A DNA stretch of 64,000 nt from Geomobilibacter sp964432205 (lineage in GTDB: Bacteria; Desulfobacterota; Desulfuromonadia; Geobacterales; DSM-12255): assembly GCA_964432205.1 (NCBI GenBank), contig CAYSMK010000010.1:91631-155630 (forward strand), in the 5' to 3' direction. Position 1 is the stretch's first letter; each line of letters opens with the position of its first letter. The translations under genes and the position numbers were made by a program. Shown here in pieces: positions 17,645-28,044 of this stretch. Below the pieces are notes generated by a model. That model searched no databases and was not told where the DNA came from. It worked only from the letters and a program-made list of their open reading frames with translations.

Positions 17645-19873
17645 ATGAGAGACATCGGGAAACAGATAGTAAAGGCCCTGGCCGGCGGGGAACCGCTCCG
17701 CCTCAGGGATCTCCTGGTCGCCTGCCATGTCGCCCGCGGGGGCAAGGAGCGGCAGGCGGTTCTGGAGACACTGGCGGAACTGCACCGCGAGGGCGTGGTC
17801 GAGCGGCTGCCGGGCAGCCGTTACGTCCTGGCAACACGCAGCGTGGCCACGATGACCGGGACCCTTTCGGTCCACCGGGACGGCTACGGTTTCGTCACCC
17901 CGGAAGGGGGAGGGGAGGATATCTTCATCCCGGCCCGTTTCTTACGGGAGAATCTGCATGGCGACCGGGTGGAGGTCAACCTGGTCCCTTCCCGTTATGG
18001 AAACCGCCGGGAGGGACGGGTCGTGCGGACCGTGGAGCGGGGGACCACGACCGTTATCGGCCGTTATCAGCTCCAGGGGCGGTATGCCTCGGTGGTCCCG
18101 GACGACGGGCGGCTGCCGATGCTTTCCATTCCCGCCAGTGCCGCCGGTAGGGCCGGGGAGGGGGAAATCGTGGTTGCCGAGCTGGTCACCTATCCGGTCG
18201 GTGGCCGGCCCGCTACCGGTCGGGTTACCGAGGTGCTTGGCCGGCCGGACGATCCGGAAGTCGAGGTGCTGACCGCCATCAGGCGTCACGGCCTCCCCGA
18301 CCGCTTTCCGCCCGATACGCTGGCAGAGGCCGGGAAGGTCCCTCAGGAGCTGCAGGAGACCGACCGGGCAGGGCGCACCGACCTCAGGGAACTCCTTACC
18401 GTTACCATCGACGGCGAGACGGCCCGGGACTTCGACGACGCGGTCAGTGTGCGGCGCGAAGGAGCCGGCATCCGTCTCTGGGTCTCCATCGCCGACGTGG
18501 CCCACTATGTCAGGCCCGGCTCCCCGCTGGACCGGGAGGCCTACGCCCGCGGCACGTCGGTCTATTTCCCGGACCGGTGCCTGCCCATGCTGCCGGAACA
18601 GCTCTCCAACGGCATCTGTTCCCTGAACCCGAACGTGGAACGGTTGGCCATGACCGCCGAGATGCTGTTCGATGCGGCCGGAGTCGTGCGGGAGAGCATG
18701 TTTTACCCGAGCGTCATCAAGAGCGCTGCCCGCCTCACCTATACCCTGGTGCGGCAGATCGTGGCGGACAAGGATGCACAGGAGCGGGACCGCAACCGGC
18801 AACTGGTTCCTGATCTGGAACTGATGCTGGAACTGGCCGAACGCCTTACCAGTCTGCGCAGGGAGCGGGGGAGCATCGACTTCGATCTGCCGGAGCCACA
18901 GATCATCCTGGATCTGCAGGGTGAAACCACGGCCATCGTCAAGGCAGAGCGGAACGTGGCCCACCGGATCATCGAGGAGTTCATGCTGGCCGCCAACGAG
19001 GCGGTTGCCACCTTCCTTGCCCACCGGGAGGTCCCGACCCTCTACCGTGTCCATGAGCCTCCCGACCCGGCCAAGCTGGACGAGTTCCGGGAGTTCGTCT
19101 CCCACCTTGGCTACGATCTGCCGGTGAAAGAGGGGAAGATCACCCCGAGGGCGCTGCAGCAGTTCCTGACCCAGGCCGAAGGGAGGCCCGAGGAGCGGAT
19201 GGTGAACCAGCTCCTGCTCCGCTGCATGAAGCAGGCGCGCTATGCAGCGGAGAACGTCGGTCATTTCGGTCTCGCGGCCCCGCTCTATACCCACTTCACT
19301 TCGCCGATCCGGCGCTACCCGGATCTGGTGGTCCACCGGGTCCTGAAAGGGGTTCTGGCCGGCAGTCTGCGCAAGGGGGAACGTGAGCGGCTCGCCGAAA
19401 CGCTCCCCGAGACCGCCGACCACACCAGCAAGCGGGAGCGGTTGGCCATGGAGGCGGAACGGGAGGTGGTGGAACTGAAGAAGGTGCAGTTCATGCGGGA
19501 CAAGGTGGGGGAGGAGTACGACGGTTTCGTGAGCGGTGTCACCTCGTTCGGGCTGTTTGTGGAGCTGATCGAGTTCTTCGTCGAGGGATTGATTCATGTG
19601 ACGGCCCTGCCCGCCGATTACTACCGGTTCGTGGAGTCGCGGCACGAGCTGCTGGGTGAGGGAGCCAGGCGGGTCTTTCGCATCGGTGATCCTCTGCGGG
19701 TCCGAGTGGCGAGTGTCAGCACCGAGCGGCGCCAGATCGATTTCGTGCTGGCCGAAACTGCCTCTCCGGCCAGTGAACAGTACCGGCGGGAGTCGGTCCG
19801 GGGGAAGAAGCCGGCCGGCTGGTCCAAGGCGGTCGGAAAGCGTGGCGAGAGGCCGGGCAAGGGGCGGCGCTGA
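17645..19873 (+). CDS. rnr: Ribonuclease R
   Basis: 742 residues from ATG 17645 (GGAGG upstream). N-terminal winged helix (about 1-65, LLVACHVARGGKERQAVLETLAEL), tandem cold-shock domains (TGTLSVHRDGYGFVTPEGGGEDIFIP), the RNB catalytic core with the acidic cluster TIDGETARDFDDAVSV, and a C-terminal S1 domain (GEEYDGFVSGVTSFGLFVEL). A lysine/arginine-rich tail (GKKPAGWSKAVGKRGERPGKGRR) is typical of RNase R and needed for structured RNA. It is a processive 3'-5' exonuclease that works with tmRNA-SmpB on non-stop messages; ssrA is elsewhere in this window. Confidence 0.96.
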   Translation: MRDIGKQIVKALAGGEPLRLRDLLVACHVARGGKERQAVLETLAELHREGVVERLPGSRYVLATRSVATMTGTLSVHRDGYGFVTPEGGGEDIFIPARFLRENLHGDRVEVNLVPSRYGNRREGRVVRTVERGTTTVIGRYQLQGRYASVVPDDGRLPMLSIPASAAGRAGEGEIVVAELVTYPVGGRPATGRVTEVLGRPDDPEVEVLTAIRRHGLPDRFPPDTLAEAGKVPQELQETDRAGRTDLRELLTVTIDGETARDFDDAVSVRREGAGIRLWVSIADVAHYVRPGSPLDREAYARGTSVYFPDRCLPMLPEQLSNGICSLNPNVERLAMTAEMLFDAAGVVRESMFYPSVIKSAARLTYTLVRQIVADKDAQERDRNRQLVPDLELMLELAERLTSLRRERGSIDFDLPEPQIILDLQGETTAIVKAERNVAHRIIEEFMLAANEAVATFLAHREVPTLYRVHEPPDPAKLDEFREFVSHLGYDLPVKEGKITPRALQQFLTQAEGRPEERMVNQLLLRCMKQARYAAENVGHFGLAAPLYTHFTSPIRRYPDLVVHRVLKGVLAGSLRKGERERLAETLPETADHTSKRERLAMEAEREVVELKKVQFMRDKVGEEYDGFVSGVTSFGLFVELIEFFVEGLIHVTALPADYYRFVESRHELLGEGARRVFRIGDPLRVRVASVSTERRQIDFVLAETASPASEQYRRESVRGKKPAGWSKAVGKRGERPGKGRR

Positions 19874-19929
19874 CCGGGAAACCTGTTGCGCGGTTCCGGT
19901 ACGCTGTGGTATCTATACACGGTTTAAAA

Positions 19930-20062
19930 GCAGGTAAAGGTATTCGTTCGCTACGCTCACAGGTAGAGGTAAAGAACGTCAGGAATTCACCCAGTAAACG
20001 GGTAGCATGGCTGCTTCATCCGCTTAGCGGATTCGAGATGTTCTTTACCTTTACCTTTACCT
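19930..20062. repeat. Hairpin repeat, copy 1 (upstream of tatC)
   Basis: Starts GCAGGTAAAGGTATTCGTT, then CTCACAGGTAGAGGTAAAGAACGTC, and ends with TTCTTTACCTTTACCTTTACC. The ends are inverted repeats of each other (AGGTAAAG / CTTTACCT), so the element can fold into a long hairpin. The same start and end, with a different and shorter centre, recur at 21901-21988. The remainder of the 217-base gap holds no gene. Confidence 0.75.
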
Positions 20063-20090
20063 CAATCTTTTCCTCGGAATTGGCCATCAG

Positions 20091-20939
20091 ATGACTGAAG
20101 AAAAAGTAGTTCCCTTTATCGAGCACTTGGTGGAGCTGCGGAGCCGGTTGATCGTCATCGTTGTCGCGGTGGTGATCGGCATGGGGGTGGCGTGGAATTT
20201 TTCCCCTGCCATCCTCGGCTTCATTGAGAGGCCTCTGACCGGTGAAACGTATCTGACCGGGATCAAGCGCACCGTCTATGCCAAGGTCAAGGAACGCTAC
20301 CCCGCCGTCTATCAGCACTATAAGCTGGACAAGGAGCTGGCCGGGAGCGTCAAGGAGCGGCGGCTCAACTACAGTGCACCGCTGGAGCCGTTCTTCATAC
20401 AGTGCAAGATTTCGATGATTGCCGGGCTGATCATCGTCCTCCCCATCGTGTTCTACCAGGTCTGGAAGTTCATAGCACCGGGGCTCACCCGCAAGGAACG
20501 CCGGCTGGTGGTCCCTTTTGTCACGGCAACGACCGTCAGTTTCTGTGTCGGCGCCATGTTCTTCCTGGTCACCATCTGGCCGGTGATCATCAACTTTTCC
20601 CTTTCCTACGAGATGGAAGGGCTGCAGAGCTGGTTCAACCTGAGCGCCTACGTCAACTTCTGCCTGCGGCTCATCCTTATCTTCGGCCTGATCTTCGAAC
20701 TGCCGATACTGTCCCTTCTTCTCTCCCGGCTCGGGTTCGTCAATTACCAACTCCTGGCCAGAAACCGGAAATATGCCCTTTTGGCCAGCGCCATTGTGGC
20801 CGCGTTCCATGCCGACCTGATCACCATGTTCGTGGTCATGGTCCCCCTCTACCTGATGTACGAGGTGAGCGTCTGGGTCGCCCTCATATTTGGCAAACGA
20901 AAACCGGCGCCGGTGTCGGGAGAGGAGGCCGCGGCATGA
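20091..20939 (+). CDS. tatC: Sec-independent protein translocase TatC
   Basis: 282 residues with six predicted membrane helices. The N-terminal cytoplasmic motif FIEHLVELRSRLI and the conserved FFIQCKISMIAGLIIVLPIVFYQVWKFIAPGL identify TatC, the twin-arginine signal receptor. The first periplasmic loop (about 47-100, with GIKRTVYAKVKERYPAVYQHYKLDKEL) is about 30-40 residues longer than in E. coli TatC, which accounts for the extra length. Its stop overlaps the ribF start (ATGA). No tatA/tatB gene is in the window. Confidence 0.95.
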   Translation: MTEEKVVPFIEHLVELRSRLIVIVVAVVIGMGVAWNFSPAILGFIERPLTGETYLTGIKRTVYAKVKERYPAVYQHYKLDKELAGSVKERRLNYSAPLEPFFIQCKISMIAGLIIVLPIVFYQVWKFIAPGLTRKERRLVVPFVTATTVSFCVGAMFFLVTIWPVIINFSLSYEMEGLQSWFNLSAYVNFCLRLILIFGLIFELPILSLLLSRLGFVNYQLLARNRKYALLASAIVAAFHADLITMFVVMVPLYLMYEVSVWVALIFGKRKPAPVSGEEAAA

Positions 20940-21898
20940 TCGTCTATCGATCACTGGAGGAGATTCAGCCCCCGCTTGCCAGGACGGTTGTGACCATCGG
21001 CAATTTCGACGGGGTGCATCTCGGCCACCGGGAGATATTCCGTCGGGTCAAGCGAGCGGCCCGCGACTGTGGCGGGTCATCCGTGGTCCTCACCTTCGAT
21101 CCCCATCCCCTCAAGGTGCTGCCGACGACGAAAGAGGTCAGGCTGATCAATACCAGTGCCGAAAAGGAGATCCTGATCGAGGCTTCCGGTGTGGATTACC
21201 TGGTTGCCATTCCCTTTACCTTCGAGTTTGCCCGCCTGACCGCCCGGGAGTTCGTGGAGCATGTGCTCGTCGGAAAGCTCGGGGTGCATCATCTGATCAT
21301 CGGGTATGACTATTCCTTCGGCCGGGGCAGGGAAGGAAGCGTCTCTCTCCTGCAGCAGCTGGGTGATGAGCTCGGTTTCCGGGTGGAGGTACTTGAGCCG
21401 CTCGGCAAGGATGGGGTGGTCTACAGCAGTTCCCTGGTCCGCGAACTGATCAGGGGCGGGGCGGTGGCTGACGTGGTCCGCTTTCTGGGCCGCCACTACT
21501 CTGCTGCCGGGACCGTGGTTCACGGTCACCACCGTGGCCAGGGGCTCGGTTTTCCCACGGCGAACCTTGCGACGGACAAGGAGATCATTCCTGCCCACGG
21601 GGTCTATGCGGTGCGGGTCAAGGTGGGGGAGGAGCTGTTTGACGGGGCGTGCAACATCGGCACAACCCCCACCTTCGGCGGCGATCAGCCGGTTATCGAG
21701 GTGTTTCTCTTCGACTATGCCGGGGACCTGTACGGCCAGGAGATCAGGGTCTATTTCATCGCCAGGCTGCGGGACGAAAAGAAGTTTGCCTCGCCGGAGG
21801 AGTTGAAGGAGGCCATTGCCCATGACGTGGCCCGTTGCCGGGAGATCCTGGCTGCCGAGCCGCTCATCGAGTACCGTGAGTACCTGGAAGGGGTCTAG
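20936..21898 (+). CDS. ribF: Bifunctional riboflavin kinase / FAD synthetase
   Basis: 320 residues from the ATG at 20936, which overlaps the tatC stop by four bases. The N-terminal FAD synthetase domain has TIGNFDGVHLGHREIFRRV and the later YSFGRGREGS; the C-terminal riboflavin kinase has VVHGHHRGQGLGFPTANL. It makes FMN and then FAD in the cytoplasm. Translation is probably coupled to tatC. A second copy of the hairpin repeat follows immediately after the stop. Confidence 0.96.
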   Translation: MIVYRSLEEIQPPLARTVVTIGNFDGVHLGHREIFRRVKRAARDCGGSSVVLTFDPHPLKVLPTTKEVRLINTSAEKEILIEASGVDYLVAIPFTFEFARLTAREFVEHVLVGKLGVHHLIIGYDYSFGRGREGSVSLLQQLGDELGFRVEVLEPLGKDGVVYSSSLVRELIRGGAVADVVRFLGRHYSAAGTVVHGHHRGQGLGFPTANLATDKEIIPAHGVYAVRVKVGEELFDGACNIGTTPTFGGDQPVIEVFLFDYAGDLYGQEIRVYFIARLRDEKKFASPEELKEAIAHDVARCREILAAEPLIEYREYLEGV

Positions 21899-21900
21899 AG

Positions 21901-21988
21901 GCAGGTAAAGGTATCCGTTTGCTGCTCTCACAGGCAAAGGCAAAGAACGTCCTGATTTTGTTTTTTTCTTTACCTCTACCTTTACCTG
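21901..21988. repeat. Hairpin repeat, copy 2 (downstream of ribF)
   Basis: Starts GCAGGTAAAGGTATCCGTT, continues CTCACAGGCAAAGGCAAAGAACGTC and ends TTCTTTACCTCTACCTTTACC, matching both ends of the copy at 19930-20062 with point changes and a shorter centre. It lies between the ribF stop and the TTG start at 22008, so a transcript through this region would carry an RNA hairpin just before that start. Confidence 0.75.
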
Positions 21989-22007
21989 TTTTTGGGGGAG
22001 TCGAGAT

Positions 22008-23027
22008 TTGGCAAAGAAGTCGCTGGACCTGAAATTCTGGATCGGCATCGGCATCAGTGCGGCCTGCCTCGTCCTCCTGTTCAGAAAGATCGAGCTGGAC
22101 AAAGTGGCAGCCGCGTTCCGGGAAATGGACTGGCGCTACCTGGTGCCGGCGGTTCTTGCCACCTTTGCCAGTTACTTCTGCCGGGCAGTGCGCTGGCGCC
22201 TTCTGCTCCTGCCGCTGAAGCGGACCGCCCTGAGTTCCGTGTACCCGGCCACCATCGTCGGCTACATGGCCAACAACCTCCTGCCTGCCCGTTTGGGCGA
22301 ATTCGTGCGCGCCTATGTCCTGGCCCGAAAAGAGGGGTTGGAAACCAGTGCGGTCTTTGCCACACTCGTGGTGGATCGGCTCTGGGACGGCTTCACCGTG
22401 CTGTTGATGCTCCTGTTCACCTTTTTCACCCTCCGGCTCCCGCCGGGCATGGAAGGGGTGCAGCAGGGGATGGTGACCGGAGGCTATCTGACCCTGGCCG
22501 TTTACTGCGCAGCCATTGCCTTCCTGGTCATCCTGAAGCGCCGGACCGTCTGGACCCTTCACCTCATCGGCCGGATTCTCCGCCCGTTTCCGGCAACCGT
22601 GAGCGAAAAGGTCATCCCCCTGCTCGGTTCATTCATCAGCGGACTCCGATTGTCTGCAGGCCCGACCGATCTCCTGGCCATTTTCGGCAGTTCACTGGTC
22701 ATCTGGGCCTTTGCCGCCTGGCCGGTGGATCTGCTGCTCCGCTCCTTCGGGATCGTCCTGCCGGTTGCCGGTTCCCTCTTCATTCTCGTTTTTCTGGTCT
22801 TTGCCGTGATGGTTCCCGCATCTCCCGGCTACGTGGGGACCTACCACTTTGCCTGTGTGACCGCCCTCAAGGCGTTCAACATCCAGTCGGAAAAGGCGCT
22901 CTCGGTTGCCCTGGTAATCCACGGGGTCAGTTTTTTCCCGGTCATCCTGGCCGGACTGTACCATCTGTGGCGGGACAAGCTGTCGCTAAAGGTAGTCAGC
23001 GCCACCATTCCCCGCGAGGAGTCTTAA
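22008..23027 (+). CDS. Integral membrane protein, lysylphosphatidylglycerol-synthase TM family (UPF0104 / AglD-like)
   Basis: 339 residues from a TTG at 22008 with GGGGGAG seven bases upstream. About eight membrane helices. The family signature RAVRWRLLLLPL ... IVGYMANNLLPARLGEFVRAYVLARKEG ... VVDRLWDGFTVLL is clear, as is FAVMVPASPGYVGTYHFA near the C-terminus. Relatives include the flippase-like half of MprF and archaeal AglD. Only the membrane part is present, so lipid or polyprenol-sugar handling is plausible but unproven. It is separated by four bases from the DUF2723 gene, suggesting a shared envelope role. Confidence 0.88.
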   Translation: MAKKSLDLKFWIGIGISAACLVLLFRKIELDKVAAAFREMDWRYLVPAVLATFASYFCRAVRWRLLLLPLKRTALSSVYPATIVGYMANNLLPARLGEFVRAYVLARKEGLETSAVFATLVVDRLWDGFTVLLMLLFTFFTLRLPPGMEGVQQGMVTGGYLTLAVYCAAIAFLVILKRRTVWTLHLIGRILRPFPATVSEKVIPLLGSFISGLRLSAGPTDLLAIFGSSLVIWAFAAWPVDLLLRSFGIVLPVAGSLFILVFLVFAVMVPASPGYVGTYHFACVTALKAFNIQSEKALSVALVIHGVSFFPVILAGLYHLWRDKLSLKVVSATIPREES

Positions 23028-23031
23028 GTAA

Positions 23032-24897
23032 ATGCTCAGCCGCTTGCTTTCCCGTGTCGATCCGCTGGCCCTCTTGTCGTTTCTGATCCCTTTGGGCGGT
23101 TATCTGGTAACTCTCGCCCCATCCGTCACGTTCTTCGACAGCGGCGAGTTCATCACCGCCATCGCCTGCCTCGGTTCGCCCCATTCGCCCGGCTATCCCC
23201 TGTTCGTCAACTATGCGAAGCCGTTTACCTACCTCCCCTTGGGGAATATCGCCTTCAAAGTAAACATAGCAACGGCGGTCTCGGGGGCACTGGCCTGTTA
23301 TGGCGCTTTTCTCCTGACCCGGTTCCTTCTGGCCGACGACGAACGGGCCGCCATGCCGCAGCTTTCCCCTTTATTCCGCGACCTGGCTGCCCTGGCCGCC
23401 GCCCTGGCCTTTGCCTTCACCCCCCGACTCTGGCTTCAGTCCAACCATGACAAGCCGTATCCCCTCGTCTCCTTCATCGCGGTCATGGTGTTGTATCTGG
23501 TTCTCTGCTGGCGCAAATCCTCGCTTGCCGGAGAGGAGAGGCCGGCGTACGTCTATCTGGGGGCCTTTCTCTGCGGCCTGGCAACCGGTGCCCACCAGAC
23601 CATCGTCCTGATGATTCCCGCCTACGCGTTCATCGTTCTGGTCACCGACTGGCGGGTACTCACCCGGATCAAGGAGATACTCCTGGCGCTGTCGTTCGCC
23701 ATTCTCGGCTTTGCCATCAATCTCCATCTGCCGCTGCGGGCGACCAGGAACCCGATCCTCAACTGGGCCGACCCAAGGACCCTGGACCAGTTTCTCTGGC
23801 ACTTTCTGCGCAAGGGGTATCCGGTGGAGAAGCCGGTGCGGGATCTGAAACTGCTCTGGCAGCAGATCAATGCCTTCAATGTCCCCCATGAATTCACCAT
23901 CGCCGGCATGGTCCTGCTGCTGCTTGGCATGGTCTATCTGTTTACCAGGAAGCGCTGGATCGAAACTGTGGCCTATCTGCTCGGACTTGGGGCCTTTCTG
24001 CTTGTTATCGTCGGGTACTTCAACACCCCGGGCGAACTCATTTTCCTGACCGAGGAGTTCTTTACGCCGCTGTATTGCCTCTCCGCGGCCTTCATCGGTC
24101 TCGGGCTCTGGTATCTGACTACGCTGCTCCTTACAGTTATGCCGGTACTGGCAGCAAAGCCGCTGGCAGCGAGGCTGTTGGTGCCGGTCGTGCTCTTTGC
24201 CCTGCCCACCGGCGTCTTTGCCATCAATTTCGTGGAGAATGATCAGCACGATAACTACGTTGCCTACGACTACGCCACCAATACGCTCCGCTCGGCACCG
24301 CAGGGATCGGTCCTCTACACCTGGGGAGACAGCGGCGCCTTCCCGCTCTGGTATCTGCAGGGTGTGGAGCGGATGCGCGAAGACCTTGACCTGCTCCATA
24401 CCCCGCACCTGGTTTTCAAGTGGTATCTGGACGCTTTTCCTGAACTGTTCAGGAACAGTCTGCTGCGCCATATCCCGCTGGAGTCCCAGTCACCGGAAAA
24501 CGTTCTGCTTCTGTCAGTGGCCGAGCAGATTCCGCGACGCCCCGTCCTGATCGACTTCTCCACCCGCTATTCGGTGCCGTTCGATGCCTATCGCTTCCTG
24601 CAGCGTGGCATAGCCTATCAGTTGGTGGTTGCTGAACAGGGGGAGCAACCGATGCCGGACATGATGACCTGGCGGCTCTACAACAATCGTGGCTTCACGA
24701 CCGACATGTTCTTCCGCGATCTGGATACCCAGAAGGCCTTTCTGATCTATGCCAATGGCCACCTGGAGGCTGGTGAGTCCCTGCTGCGCCTGGGCCGCAA
24801 GGGGGAAGGGGTGGCCGAAGTCAGGCTGGCCGAACAGATTGCACCGGAAATGTCATATCAGGTCAGGCAGACCCTGAACAGCTTCGGAATCCGTTAA
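23032..24897 (+). CDS. DUF2723 family multi-pass membrane protein (GT-C-like)
   Basis: 621 residues. The N-terminal LAPSVTFFDSGEFITAIACLGSPHSPGYPLFVN is the DUF2723 signature, with an acidic pair in the first external loop as in GT-C glycosyltransferases. About ten membrane helices run to residue 390 and are followed by a soluble domain. That places it with proteins that move sugars from polyprenyl carriers to proteins or glycans in the periplasm, but the donor and acceptor are unknown. It starts four bases after the preceding flippase-like gene. Confidence 0.85.
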   Translation: MLSRLLSRVDPLALLSFLIPLGGYLVTLAPSVTFFDSGEFITAIACLGSPHSPGYPLFVNYAKPFTYLPLGNIAFKVNIATAVSGALACYGAFLLTRFLLADDERAAMPQLSPLFRDLAALAAALAFAFTPRLWLQSNHDKPYPLVSFIAVMVLYLVLCWRKSSLAGEERPAYVYLGAFLCGLATGAHQTIVLMIPAYAFIVLVTDWRVLTRIKEILLALSFAILGFAINLHLPLRATRNPILNWADPRTLDQFLWHFLRKGYPVEKPVRDLKLLWQQINAFNVPHEFTIAGMVLLLLGMVYLFTRKRWIETVAYLLGLGAFLLVIVGYFNTPGELIFLTEEFFTPLYCLSAAFIGLGLWYLTTLLLTVMPVLAAKPLAARLLVPVVLFALPTGVFAINFVENDQHDNYVAYDYATNTLRSAPQGSVLYTWGDSGAFPLWYLQGVERMREDLDLLHTPHLVFKWYLDAFPELFRNSLLRHIPLESQSPENVLLLSVAEQIPRRPVLIDFSTRYSVPFDAYRFLQRGIAYQLVVAEQGEQPMPDMMTWRLYNNRGFTTDMFFRDLDTQKAFLIYANGHLEAGESLLRLGRKGEGVAEVRLAEQIAPEMSYQVRQTLNSFGIR

Positions 24898-25081
24898 ACC
24901 GCGAGAGCCCCTTTGACGGTTGTCATGAATCGGTTAAACTTTTGTGGCCATTAACCGATGGGTAAGGATAGTCTTTGTGCCGGGAGCCCTTTGTCAGCCT
25001 TATGATAGACCATAATTCACGTAACCTTACGCATCCGATTGCCAGTACAGCGTTCAGTCTTCTCCAGAGGTGCCGGAAACA

Positions 25082-26782
<1,701 letters not shown>

Positions 26783-26873
26783 AGACCGGCCCGGGGTTCG
26801 GGGCCCGGGGCTCGGGAAATCCGGGAACTGCAAATACGGTACAGAATGTGGTTACTGACTACGAGGGGTTCAT

Positions 26874-27977
26874 ATGGTTAATCTGCATCAGTTGCTAAAG
26901 GAACTTGTGGACCGGGGCGGTTCGGACCTGCATATCACCACCAACTCGCCGCCGCAGATCAGGATCGATGGCCAGTTGAAGCCGATGGACCTCCCGCCGC
27001 TCTCGGCGGTGGAGACGCGGCAGCTCTGCTACAGCGTCCTGACCGAGGCCCAGAAGCACAAGTTCGAAGAGGATAACGAGCTGGATCTCTCCTTCGGCGT
27101 GAAGGGGCTGTCCCGGTTCCGGGGCAATGTCTTTGTCCAGCGAGGGGCCGTGGCCGGCGTTTTCCGGGTTATCCCCTACAAGATCCTCACCTTTGAGGAG
27201 TTGGGTCTTCCGCCGGTCGTCAGGGAGTTGACCGAGAAACCACGCGGGTTGATCCTGGTTACCGGGCCGACCGGCAGCGGCAAGTCGACGACCCTGGCCT
27301 CCATGATCGACAAGATCAACACCGAACGGCACGATCATATCGTTACCATCGAGGACCCGATCGAGTATCTGCATCCCCACAAGGGGTGCCTGGTGAACCA
27401 GCGGGAGGTCGGTGCCGACACCAAGGGGTTCAAGAATGCCCTGCGGTACGTGCTCCGTCAGGACCCGGACGTAGTGCTGATCGGCGAGCTCAGGGACCTG
27501 GAAACCATCGAGGCGGCTCTGACCCTGGCCGAGACCGGCCATCTCTGCTTCGCCACGCTTCATACCAACTCCTGTGCCCAGACCATCAACCGGATCATCG
27601 ACGTGTTTCCCCCCTACCAACAGACTCAGATCAGGACCCAGCTCTCCTTTGTGCTGGAAGGAGTGATGTCACAGGTCCTGATCCCCCGTCTGGGGCAGAC
27701 GGGCAGGACGCTGGCGCTGGAGATCATGGTGCCTAACGCGGCAATCAGGAACCTGATCAGGGAGGACAAGATCCATCAGATCTATTCCCAGATGCAGGTA
27801 GGGCAGGACAAGTTCGGGATGCAGACCATGAACCAGTCGCTCTACACCCTGTGTGCCCGCCGACTGATCTCACTTGACGATGCCATGGGACGTTCCTCGG
27901 ACCCGGATGAGCTCAGGCAGATGATAGCCAATGGCCCGGCCGCTCAGCAACGGCGGCCAGCACCACCGGTCCGCTGA
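26874..27977 (+). CDS. pilT: Type IV pilus retraction ATPase PilT
   Basis: 367 residues. It lacks the MshEN domain and zinc site of PilB and carries the PilT layout: GGSDLHITTNSPPQIRIDGQL, Walker A GPTGSGKST (131-139), QDPDVVLIGELRDLETIEAALTLAETGHL and the C-terminal AIRNLIREDKIHQIYSQMQ helix (the AIRNLIRE motif needed for retraction). It drives pilus depolymerisation. The 91-base gap after pilB has a GC-rich iterated tract (CCCGGGG-type) rather than a terminator. In Geobacter this position corresponds to the pilT4 copy; several pilT paralogues are usual. Confidence 0.96.
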   Translation: MVNLHQLLKELVDRGGSDLHITTNSPPQIRIDGQLKPMDLPPLSAVETRQLCYSVLTEAQKHKFEEDNELDLSFGVKGLSRFRGNVFVQRGAVAGVFRVIPYKILTFEELGLPPVVRELTEKPRGLILVTGPTGSGKSTTLASMIDKINTERHDHIVTIEDPIEYLHPHKGCLVNQREVGADTKGFKNALRYVLRQDPDVVLIGELRDLETIEAALTLAETGHLCFATLHTNSCAQTINRIIDVFPPYQQTQIRTQLSFVLEGVMSQVLIPRLGQTGRTLALEIMVPNAAIRNLIREDKIHQIYSQMQVGQDKFGMQTMNQSLYTLCARRLISLDDAMGRSSDPDELRQMIANGPAAQQRRPAPPVR

Positions 27978-28044
27978 CGCACCATCTGTGCAGCGGGAGC
28001 ACAGGTAAACCATATCTGGTTCAGAAGGTAGCTCGGGAGGGAAA

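Noticed and set aside
17942..19645. 567-residue minus-strand frame across rnr
   Set aside because: Antisense shadow of the RNase R gene; no ribosome site or recognisable domain.
22006..22022. Sigma-54-like TTGGCAAAGAAGTCGCT
   Set aside because: It overlaps the TTG start codon of the membrane protein gene, and its -12 half (TCGCT) is weak; likely chance.
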